Shown piece by piece: positions 17,709 through 26,200 of a stretch of DNA of 64,000 bases (its first letter is position 1; each line of letters starts with the position of its first letter). Location: assembly GCF_003024195.1 (NCBI RefSeq), contig NZ_KZ679057.1, positions 124,001-188,000 of the forward strand, given 5' to 3'. The notes beneath the pieces were generated by a model. That model was given only the letters and a program-made list of their open reading frames with translations, had not been told where the DNA came from and made no database searches. This DNA comes from Streptomyces dioscori. Its GTDB lineage: Bacteria; Actinomycetota; Actinomycetes; Streptomycetales; Streptomycetaceae. A program made the position numbers and the translations under genes.

Positions 17709-18379
17709 CAGTGACCGCTCTCCTCTTCGGGGCCCTCGGCGAACGACGCCTCGACCTTCTCGATGTCGTCCGTGCGCATCATCACGTGCACCAGGTCGCC
17801 CTCCTGGAGAACCGTCTGCGAGGACGGCAGCACCGCCTCACCCAGGCGGGTGAGGAAGGCCACGCGTACGCCGGTCTCCTCCTGGAGCCGGCTGATCCGC
17901 TGGCCCACCCACGCGGTCGACGCGTGCACCTCGGCGAGCTGCACCCCGCCGGTGGGGTCGCGCCACAGCGGCTCGGCACCCGACGGCAGCAGCCGGCGCA
18001 GCATCTGGTCGGCCGTCCAGCGGACGGTGGCGACGGTGGGGATACCCAGGCGCTGGTACACCTCGGCGCGGCGCGGGTCGTAGATGCGCGCCGCCACGTT
18101 CTCGATGCCGAACATCTCACGGGCCACCCGGGCGGCGATGATGTTCGAATTGTCGCCGCTGGAGACGGCGGCGAAGGCGCCCGCCTCCTCGATGCCCGCC
18201 TCGCGCAGGGTGTCCTGGTCGAAACCGACGCCGGTCACACGACGGCCGCCGAAACCGGAGCCCAGTCGTCGGAAGGCGGTGGGGTCCTGGTCGATCACGG
18301 CGACCGTGTGCCCCTGTTGCTCCAGGGTCTGGGCGAGAGCGGAACCCACTCTGCCGCAGCCCATGATGACGATGTGCAC
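17708..18379 (-). CDS. ceoB: TrkA-type potassium uptake regulator (RCK protein), first of pair
   Basis: This 223-residue protein has the nucleotide-binding motif GCGRVGSALAQTLEQQGHTVAVIDQD and a C-terminal RCK_C domain (QLAEVHASTAWVGQRISRL). It is the first gene of the pair and is divergent from the KimA-like permease. The pair probably forms a heteromeric RCK assembly. The ATG is preceded by GGAAGG. The 300 bases upstream carry a 23-bp tandem repeat array and a small membrane-protein gene. Confidence 0.9.
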   Translation of the reverse strand: MHIVIMGCGRVGSALAQTLEQQGHTVAVIDQDPTAFRRLGSGFGGRRVTGVGFDQDTLREAGIEEAGAFAAVSSGDNSNIIAARVAREMFGIENVAARIYDPRRAEVYQRLGIPTVATVRWTADQMLRRLLPSGAEPLWRDPTGGVQLAEVHASTAWVGQRISRLQEETGVRVAFLTRLGEAVLPSSQTVLQEGDLVHVMMRTDDIEKVEASFAEGPEEESGH

Positions 18380-18490
18380 GACCGTCCTTCCGGTGTGAAA
18401 AGTTACTGCTCAGGCTGAAACAGGGTCTCAGACCGACGCCCAAGCTACACACGCGCGGTCCGTCGGCGGCACCCCCGTGCACATTGGCCC

Positions 18491-18645
18491 CACACCGTGA
18501 CGACGATCGGCCCGACAGCGTGCCGACGGTCAGTCCGGCACCGCGACGACAATCAGTCCGGCACCGTGACCACGATCAGTCCGGCACCATGCCGGCGGTC
18601 AGTCCGGCACCGTGACGACGATCGGCCGACCGCTGCCGTGTCGGT
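18491..18645. repeat. 23-bp tandem repeat array
   Basis: Units of 23 bases starting CAGTCCGGCACCG lie at 18531, 18554, 18577 and 18600. A diverged unit is at 18508 and a partial one at 18491. A second, shorter repeat (GTGCCGTGTCG) follows to about 18660. The array is upstream of ceoB and behind the small membrane-protein gene. No coding role is seen. Confidence 0.85.
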
Positions 18646-18678
18646 GCCGTGTCGGTGCCGTGCCGGTGCTGTCGGCCG

Positions 18679-18795
18679 TCAACGGCGGCTGATGCTGCGC
18701 ACGCTGACGAGGGCCAGGACACACAGACCGACCAGTCCGGCCGCGGCACCGATGAGCTCGGCGGCGGCGCCGGTGAGTTCCGCGGTGGCGAGCAT
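18679..18795 (-). CDS. Small hydrophobic membrane peptide, 38 residues
   Basis: A perfect ribosome-binding site, GGAGG, sits 4 bases before this ATG. The 38 codons begin MLATAELTGAAAELIGAAAG, continue with a hydrophobic helix (GLVGLCVLALVSV) and end with the basic tail RSISRR. This pattern fits a single-span membrane peptide with the C-terminus in the cytoplasm. It lies between the potassium permease and the TrkA pair, so a regulatory subunit role is tempting but unproven. I do not recognise a family; it does not look like KdpF. Confidence 0.6.
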   Translation of the reverse strand: MLATAELTGAAAELIGAAAGLVGLCVLALVSVRSISRR

Positions 18796-19001
18796 GAAAC
18801 CTCCATGAATTGGCAAAGGGGAGCAAAGTTTTGGCTTTTTTCATATAGGCACGGAGATCCGCCTGGCCAGGGATTACATAAGCGAGCGCACACCGGATTT
18901 CACTCGTAGAGCAGATCCCGGTCACAGATCCCGCCGATCAGGCGTTCCGGTGGGCGGGGGAGGGTGGGCGGGGCCGTGTTCGAGCGCTTACGATCCTCAC
19001 C

Positions 19002-21062
19002 GTGTCCAAACTGACCGACGTGCCCAAACGGATCCTGATCGGGCGCGCACTGCGCAGTGACCGGCTCGGAGAAACTCTCCTGCCGAAGCGCATCGCACTC
19101 CCCGTTTTCGCTTCCGACCCGCTCTCCTCCGTGGCGTACGCGCCGGGAGAAGTGCTGCTCGTCCTGTCCATCGCGGGCGTGTCGGCCTATCACTTCAGCC
19201 CCTGGATCGCCGTCGCGGTCGTCGTGCTGATGTTCACCGTCGTGGCTTCCTACCGGCAGAACGTGCACGCCTACCCCAGCGGCGGCGGCGACTACGAGGT
19301 GGCCAACACCAACCTCGGCCCCAAGGCCGGTCTCACCGTCGCCAGCGCGCTGCTCGTGGACTACGTACTCACCGTCGCCGTGTCGATCGCGTCCGGCATC
19401 GAGAACCTCGGCTCGGCGATCCCGTTCGTCGTGGAGCACAAGGTCCTGTGCGCGATCGCCGTGATCGTGCTCTTGACCCTGATGAACCTGCGCGGGGTCA
19501 AGGAGTCGGGGAAGCTCTTCGCGATCCCGACGTACGTGTTCGTGACCGGTGTCTTCCTGATGATCGCGTGGGGTGCGTTCCGTTCGATCGTCCTCGGCGA
19601 CACCATGAAGGCGCCGACCGCCGACTTCACGATCAAGGCCGAGCACCAGGGGCTCGCGGGGTTCGCCCTCGTCTTCCTGCTGCTGCGCGCCTTCTCCTCA
19701 GGCTGTGCGGCGCTCACCGGTGTCGAGGCGATCAGCAACGGCGTCCCGGCCTTCCGCAAGCCCAAGTCCAAGAACGCGGCGACCACGCTCGCCGCGATGG
19801 GTCTGCTGGCCGTCACCATGTTCTGCGGCATCATCGCCCTCGCCATGGCGACCAACGTCCGCATGGCCGAGCGCCCGGCGCACGACCTGCTGGAGAACGG
19901 CGTCGCCGTCGGCTCCGACTACGTCCAGAACCCGGTGATCTCCCAGGTCGCCGAAGCCGTGTTCGGAAGCGGCAGCTTCCTGTTCATCGTGCTCGCCGCA
20001 GCCACCGCGCTCGTGCTCTTCCTGGCCGCGAACACCGCGTACAACGGCTTCCCGCTGCTCGGCTCGATCCTCGCGCAGGACCGCTACCTGCCGCGTCAGC
20101 TGCACACCCGCGGCGACCGGCTCGCCTTCTCGAACGGCATCGTGCTGCTCGCCGGCGCGGCCATCCTGCTGATCTGGATCTACGGCGCCGACTCGACGCG
20201 CCTCATCCAGCTCTACATCGTCGGTGTGTTCGTGTCCTTCACGCTGAGCCAGACCGGCATGGTCCGGCACTGGAACCGCCACCTGGCCACCGAGAAGGAC
20301 CAGGCCAAGCGCCGGCACATGGTCCGCTCCCGGGCCATCAACGCGTTCGGCGCCTTCTTCACCGGCCTGGTCCTGGTCGTCGTCCTCGGCACCAAGTTCA
20401 CGCACGGCGCCTGGGTCGCCCTGCTCGGCATGGTCATCTTCTACGCGACGATGTCCGCGATCCGGAAGCACTACGACCGGGTCGCCGAGGAGATCGCCGC
20501 GCCCGAGGGTCCGTCCGACGACACGCTGCGCCCCTCGCGCGTCCACTCCGTCGTGCTGATCTCCAAGATCCACCGGCCGGCGCTGCGTGCGCTCGGCTAC
20601 GCCAAGCTGATGCGCTCCGACACCCTGGAGGCGCTCAGCGTCAACGTCGACCCGGCCGAGACGAAGGCCCTGCGCGACGAGTGGGAGCGGCGCGGCTTCA
20701 CCGTGCCGCTGAAGATCCTCGACTCGCCGTACCGCGAGATCACCCGGCCGGTCATCGAGTACGTGAAGGGGCTGCGCCGCGAGTCCCCGCGCGACGTGGT
20801 GTCGGTGATCATCCCCGAGTACGTGGTCGGCCACTGGTACGAGCACCTGCTGCACAACCAGAGCGCGCTGCGGCTCAAGGGCCGGCTGCTGTTCACACCG
20901 GGCGTGATGGTGACGTCCGTGCCCTATCAGCTGGAGTCGTCCGAGGTGGCCAAGAAGCGGGCCCGCAGGCGTTCGGAGTGGACCGCCCCGGGCTCGGTGC
21001 GGCGCGGCCCGGCGGAGCACCGGCCGAAGGAGCCGTCGGGGCCGTCGGGGCCGAAGCGCTGA
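19002..21062 (+). CDS. APC-superfamily permease, KimA-like potassium importer
   Basis: This 686-residue protein starts at GTG 19002. It has about 12 membrane helices (residues 45-480) with the early sequence FASDPLSSVAYAPGEVLLVL typical of KimA/YdaO-type transporters, and a cytoplasmic domain from 510 to 650 resembling a universal-stress fold. B. subtilis KimA is a potassium-proton symporter inhibited by c-di-AMP. The orthologue in M. tuberculosis (Rv2690c) is likewise divergent from ceoBC. I inspected the leader for a ydaO-type riboswitch and found no match. Potassium as substrate is inferred from homology and neighbours. Confidence 0.85.
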   Translation: MSKLTDVPKRILIGRALRSDRLGETLLPKRIALPVFASDPLSSVAYAPGEVLLVLSIAGVSAYHFSPWIAVAVVVLMFTVVASYRQNVHAYPSGGGDYEVANTNLGPKAGLTVASALLVDYVLTVAVSIASGIENLGSAIPFVVEHKVLCAIAVIVLLTLMNLRGVKESGKLFAIPTYVFVTGVFLMIAWGAFRSIVLGDTMKAPTADFTIKAEHQGLAGFALVFLLLRAFSSGCAALTGVEAISNGVPAFRKPKSKNAATTLAAMGLLAVTMFCGIIALAMATNVRMAERPAHDLLENGVAVGSDYVQNPVISQVAEAVFGSGSFLFIVLAAATALVLFLAANTAYNGFPLLGSILAQDRYLPRQLHTRGDRLAFSNGIVLLAGAAILLIWIYGADSTRLIQLYIVGVFVSFTLSQTGMVRHWNRHLATEKDQAKRRHMVRSRAINAFGAFFTGLVLVVVLGTKFTHGAWVALLGMVIFYATMSAIRKHYDRVAEEIAAPEGPSDDTLRPSRVHSVVLISKIHRPALRALGYAKLMRSDTLEALSVNVDPAETKALRDEWERRGFTVPLKILDSPYREITRPVIEYVKGLRRESPRDVVSVIIPEYVVGHWYEHLLHNQSALRLKGRLLFTPGVMVTSVPYQLESSEVAKKRARRRSEWTAPGSVRRGPAEHRPKEPSGPSGPKR

Positions 21063-21213
21063 GGGCGCCCCTCGGTGGCGAGTGGCTCGTGGTGAGCGGC
21101 TTGTGGTGAGCGGTCGGGCGGCGTCCACGTAGACTGGTGGGCTGTGGTCCGGCCGCTTCGGCCGTTCGCCCCCCTGTCGCACGTTCCCCTTTCGCATCTG
21201 GAGTCACCCCGTA

Positions 21214-22554
21214 ATGCAGGCAGAACCGAAGAAAACGCCGGCGGGGTCGCTCGTGGGACAGGAGTACGAGGTCGAGGTCGGCCCCGTCGCGCACGGCGGA
21301 CACTGCGTCGCGCGCACCGACGCCGGCCAGGTCCTCTTCGTACGGCATGCGCTGCCCGGCGAGCGGGTGCTCGCGCGGGTCACGGACGGCGAGGAGGACT
21401 CGCGGTTCCTGCGCGCGGACGCGGTCGAGATCCGGGAAGCGTCCAAGGACCGGGTGGCGGCCCCGTGCCCCTACGCGGGACCCGGGCGCTGCGGAGGCTG
21501 CGACTGGCAGCACGCCAAGCCGGGTGCGCAGCGGCGGCTCAAGGGCGAGGTGGTCGCCGAGCAGCTCCAGCGGCTCGCGGGCCTCACCCCGGAGGAGGCC
21601 GGCTGGGACGGCACGGTGATGCCGGCCGAGGGCGACAAGCTCCCGCCCGGCGAGGTGCCCGCCTGGCGCACGCGCGTGCAGTACGCGGTCGACGAGGACG
21701 GCAACGCCGGTCTGCGCCGCCACCGTTCGCACGAGGTCGAGCCGATCGAGCACTGCATGATCGCCGCCCCCGGGGTCTCCGAACTGGGCATCGAGAAGCA
21801 CGACTGGTCCGGCATGGAGTCCGTCGACGCGATCGCCGCGACGGGTTCGCAGGACCGCATGGTCATCCTCGAACCCAAGCCCGGCGCCCGGCTGCCCCTC
21901 GTCGAACTCGACAAGCCCGCCTCCGTCATGCGCGTCGAGGAGCACGACGGCGGCATCCACCGGGTGCACGGCCGCGCCTTCGTCCGCGAGCGCGCCGACG
22001 GCCGTACGCACCGCGTCGGCAGCGGCGGCTTCTGGCAGGTCCACCCGCAGGCGGCCGACACCCTGGTCAAGGCCGTCATGCAGGGCCTGCTGCCGCGCAA
22101 GGGCGACATGGCGCTCGACCTGTACTGCGGTGTCGGCCTCTTCGCCGGCGCGCTGGCCGACCGCATCGGCGACAAGGGCGCGGTGCTCGGCATCGAGTCC
22201 GGCAAGCGCGCGGTGGAGGACGCCCGGCACAACCTCGCCGCGTTCGACCGCGTCCGCATCGAGCAGGGCAAGGTCGAGGCGGTCCTGCCGCGCACCGGCA
22301 TCACCGAGGTCAACCTCATCGTCCTGGACCCGCCGCGCTCCGGCGCCGGCAAGAAGACGGTCCAGCAGCTGACGTCACTGGGCGCCCGCAAGATCGCGTA
22401 CGTGGCCTGCGACCCGGCGGCGCTGTCCCGGGACCTGGCGTACTTCAAGGAGGGCGGCTACCGGGTGCGGACGCTGCGGGCGTTCGACCTGTTCCCGATG
22501 ACGCATCATGTGGAGTGCGTGGCGATCCTGGAGCCGGTGGCTAAGGGCGCCTGA
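21214..22554 (+). CDS. TRAM-domain RNA (uracil-5-)methyltransferase, RlmD/TrmA family
   Basis: This 446-residue enzyme has a TRAM domain (residues 13-75), an iron-sulfur cysteine cluster (Cys85, Cys93, Cys96 in CPYAGPGRCGGC), and a class I SAM-binding core with LDLYCGVGLFAGAL, the DPPRSGAG motif and a catalytic cysteine near 399 (YVACDPAALSRD). It should methylate uridine in rRNA or tRNA. The ATG at 21214 follows the weak GGAG. The 3' end appears to be an integration site: a diverged copy of its last 50-60 bases occurs near 56.13 kb. Confidence 0.92.
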   Translation: MQAEPKKTPAGSLVGQEYEVEVGPVAHGGHCVARTDAGQVLFVRHALPGERVLARVTDGEEDSRFLRADAVEIREASKDRVAAPCPYAGPGRCGGCDWQHAKPGAQRRLKGEVVAEQLQRLAGLTPEEAGWDGTVMPAEGDKLPPGEVPAWRTRVQYAVDEDGNAGLRRHRSHEVEPIEHCMIAAPGVSELGIEKHDWSGMESVDAIAATGSQDRMVILEPKPGARLPLVELDKPASVMRVEEHDGGIHRVHGRAFVRERADGRTHRVGSGGFWQVHPQAADTLVKAVMQGLLPRKGDMALDLYCGVGLFAGALADRIGDKGAVLGIESGKRAVEDARHNLAAFDRVRIEQGKVEAVLPRTGITEVNLIVLDPPRSGAGKKTVQQLTSLGARKIAYVACDPAALSRDLAYFKEGGYRVRTLRAFDLFPMTHHVECVAILEPVAKGA

Positions 22555-22609
22555 CCTGGGGTTTTGCGCGTGCGCGTTATGGGCGGTGTGGGCGTTACGG
22601 GCGATATCT

Positions 22610-22727
22610 TGACGCTGAAATGACGCTCGTGACGCTCGTTCTGATGGGGTGTCAGGTGTGCATTGAGCAGGTCAGGTGGCGTCAAAGCTGCGAGTGACGA
22701 TGTGACGCCGAGGGCTGGTGACGCTCA
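22610..22727. repeat. TGACGCTC repeats behind the methyltransferase gene
   Basis: TGACGCT or TGACGCTC occurs at 22610, 22621, 22630 and 22719, within 170 bases of the methyltransferase stop. The same octamer recurs near 50.69, 56.02 and 56.33 kb. Direct repeats like these are typical of arm-type sites of tyrosine integrases, which is inference. The 711 bases from 22555 to 23266 contain these repeats and the next feature but no supportable gene. Confidence 0.6.
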
Positions 22728-22752
22728 ATGCGGAGTCGCCGGATCGTGCAGA

Positions 22753-22894
22753 TCAGATGTCCCGGAAGGGACCATCGAACGCGGTGACCGGCTGTGATGA
22801 GTTACTGATGGAAGCTGACCTGGGCGAATGGTCTTTCAGCTGTTTCACGTTTGTGCCAGTTGATGGAGCCGGAAGTTCCAGAGGACTTCCATGG
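22753..22894 (+). repeat. Left copy of a 142-bp direct repeat bracketing the CHAT/kinase cluster
   Basis: This stretch aligns without gaps to 35919-36060. The first 22 bases differ at one position, and the last 81 bases are about 79 percent identical, including the conserved TTCGTGCC-like and CCAGAGGACT motifs. A small dyad, GGAAGT..ACTTCC, lies at its end. No coding potential is evident. It may be the relic of a mobile-element end. Confidence 0.75.
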
Positions 22895-23266
22895 CTGATG
22901 GACGTCCTTTCGGCTCTGTACGCCCAAGCAGAGCTCGCCGAACCCCGTTGTCGACGAGGGAGCTGGAACCTTGGCGTTGGGTGGGCGGCGCTCGGTGGAT
23001 GGCTTGCGGGATCGTAGGCTCCTGACGGCTGACGACGACTCTGCGGTCGCCGGTGGCAGTGGGCTGACGGTGCCCGCCAAGCTTCGCGCCCCCACAGCAA
23101 GCGGCCCGTCAGCTTTTTCGTGCGCCTCGGCCGACTGCACGCCTCGCCCCCAGTCCCTACGGCCGCCACCACTACGACTGTGTCGAAGTGGCCCCCTGAC
23201 GGACACGACCGCCGGGCTCTGGCACGACGGTGACGGCGGCCTCGTCGCACGGATGCGGCACGACCC

Positions 23267-26200
23267 TCACTGTCCCTGATGCGTGAACGAGGCCCAGATG
23301 TCCAGATCCTCCAACGGCCGTTCCAGGGCAGGCCCCGGCACCGACAGTTCCTCGGGAAGCGTCCTGCCGCTGTCGAGCATCCATAACTGGGTGGCGCGTA
23401 GGGCGTCCGCAGGGAACGCGCCCCCGCGCAAGTGGTAATGGAGCATGCCCATCATCAGGGTCGTGCGCGGGTCGTCCGGGATTGCCCAGCGGGAGCCGAC
23501 GACTGTGGTGGCTCCCGCGCTCAGGAGCGCGGTGGACAGGGTGAGCGCCTCGTCGTGGTCGCTGAGGGTCAGATCGCTGGTGCAGTTGGCGAGGATCACC
23601 GTGCCGCCGGGCGCGCGCGGGTCTCGCCTTCTCGCGCCTTCCAGGAGGTCCGCGACGGTGAGGGCCTGGCCCTGGGCGAGACGCAGCACCGACCGGGCGG
23701 CCGTGGGGCCGGTGTCCGCGTGGCAGTTGATGTGCAGGAGAGCCGCACTGGTGGCGCCGCGGCCCGGCAAGAACGGGTCCAGGGCGCCGCTGGTCGCGGG
23801 CAGCGGCTGGGTGGCGCCCAGGGGCGCACCGGACCCGCCGGCCGAGGCGTTGTACGGGTCGCCGATCACGGTGCTCCCCTGATGGAGACGCTGGATCAGC
23901 AAAGTCTCCCCCCGCATGGACGCGGAACCGAGTGGGTCCACCACCAGTACCACCGGCCCCTGCCCGGGCGTGAGCCTCGGCCGTGTGGCCACGTCGATGA
24001 GCTGCCGGGCCGACGCGCAGTACGAGACGGCGACGTGTTCGAGGGCGTGACTGAAGCCGATGGCCGGGCTCCCCGGCGTCTTCGGGCAGCGGGCCGCGTG
24101 CCAAGGGACCACGCCGAGCGCGCCGGCCGGTGCGAGCACCAGCCGGGGCAGCCGACCCGGCCACCATGCCCTGGCGGCGGCCACCAGCTCGTTCATGACG
24201 GTCTCGCCTGCCCAAGAGGCGAGCGCATCCAGCGACTCCCGCCATTCCCGCTCCTTCCGGGCGAGCCTGCGCCGGTGCCGGCTGTGCATCACCGGCAGGT
24301 CGCTGGGGTGTGGCCGGTTCTCCGGCCGACTCTCCTCCTGGAACGCGCGCAGGGCGCCCAGATAGGCCGCCAGCGGGCCGGACCCGATGTCCCTGAGCCT
24401 GGGAAGAGGCAGGACGCGCACCGCTCCGGTGGCGGTGACGACCAGCGCGTGGCCGGGACCGTCCTCGCCGGGGACGAGGTGGACCAAGGCGTCGGCTCCG
24501 GTGTTGCGCAAGGCACGGCCGATCCGCGAGGGGGAGGGCGCGGACAACAGCTCGGGCTCCGAGGCTCCGGCGGTCAGCGCTTGGAGTGCGCGGCGGCGCA
24601 GGTCGTCGGGGACCGAGGCCATCCCGGCGTCGCTCACGGCGGGCGCCACAGCCGACCACTGGGCGGCAAGTTCTGGTCGGCCCGCCGCCCGGAGCATCTC
24701 GGGGACCGTCACGCCCACGGTGGCGCCGTGCAGGACGAGACCGCGGCCCAGCTCCACGGCCTCGACGGCCGCCTCGGGGAGTCGGTCTGCCAGACACCAG
24801 CGCACCGACCGCCGCATGTCGGCCGCGACGGAGCGGGCGGCCGCCAGACCGCGGTCGGTGCCGGTCTGGAGCAGGACGGCCCTGCCGTGCGCGCCGAGCA
24901 CCGACTTCGCAGCCTCCCGGGACTGCCGCCGCCGTACGCCGTCTCCGGGGCCGTGGGCCCGGTAGGCCAGGGCGAGGGCCCGAGTGACAAAGATGACGAA
25001 GGGATCACCGGGGGTGGGCGCGACAGTGCCGCGCACGTCCTGGAGAACGGTCACCGCGGCATCGAGGTCGCCGCGGCGACCGGTGCGGTGGAAGCGGTCG
25101 AGGAGGAGGACACCGAGGCCGTAACGGCAACGGGCCCGCGAGCCGTGGAAGTCGTGGCCGCCCTCCTCGGCGGTTTCCTCCAACAGGGTGATGGCACGGT
25201 CGAGATTCTCCGTTGAGGGTGTCCCGGTCGCGGCCTCGCCATCCCCCTCTGCGGCCTGCAGCGCGGCAGCCGCCCGCAGGGCCAGGACGGACCGGTGCGG
25301 GCTGCCCTGCCCGGCATCCGCGGCCGCCACGATTCGGTCGAGGGCGGCTCGGGCGGCGGCCCGGTCTCCCGACCTCCTCGCCTCCGCCAGCTCCCACCGG
25401 CTCAGCTCGGAGCGGGTCACGGGCAGCCGCGGGTGGCCGTCGGGAAGGTGCCGAGCGGCTTCGCCGAGCATGGCGAGCGCCGTGGAGAACCCCTGGTCAC
25501 CTTGGCGCCCGGCGCGAAAGCGGGCGAGGAGCAGCCACGCGGTGCCGGCGGCGGCCGTGACCTCGGCACGGAAAGGGGCCGGGGGCTGGTCGGCGGGCCG
25601 GAAGAGACGAGGAAGGTCCGGGCGCGACCGCGCGAGGGCGGTCGTCAGGGCAACGTCCAGCGGGGGGTGGACCAGATCCTCCGGCACCCGATCGAGCAAC
25701 CGTTCGTACGTGTGGGCGGCGGAGTCGAGGTCCGCGTGGTCACCCAGGAGGAGGTACCGGTCGAGCAGCAGGCCGCCCATGAACTCCGCACACCGGTCAC
25801 CGAGCGCCGTCAGCCCGGGCTCCTGTGTCCCGAGTCGGTCGGTCGCCTCCATGAGCAGGGCCGCGGCGACCGTGAGGTCCGTGTGGTGGCGCTCGCGCAG
25901 CCACCGCCGGTGATGGGCCATTGCCAGGGTGGCCGCGGCTTCGGCGGAGCGCGGCCCGTCGGCGCCGTGAACCAGCTCCATGACCCGGCTGACCGGCAGC
26001 GCGAAGGGGTCCGGGCTGCCGTCGCCGAGAGCGACGACCACGTCGGGGTCGAGCTCCAGGCGCTCGGAGGGGTCGGTGCGTTCCGCCGCCTCGGGCGAGC
26101 CGCCGGCCGGTTCTCCGCCGACGTCGGCGGAGGGGCGCGGAGAGCTCGAAGTACGTTGCGTGGTACGGGCGTCGGGTGTTCCAGGCCGGACTGGCCGTCC

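Noticed and set aside
18491..18645. CRISPR array
   Set aside because: Units are directly adjacent without unique spacers, and there are no cas genes.
18679..18795. KdpF identity for the 38-residue peptide
   Set aside because: The sequence does not fit the KdpF pattern and there is no kdpABC next to it.
18796..19001. c-di-AMP (ydaO-type) riboswitch before the KimA-like permease
   Set aside because: The leader was read on both strands for the conserved GGGGAACC-type core and pairing pattern; none was found.
22718..23017. 99-codon plus-strand frame in the gap behind the methyltransferase
   Set aside because: Composition is not protein-like, it has no RBS, and it lies over the 142-bp repeat, which is noncoding in its second copy.
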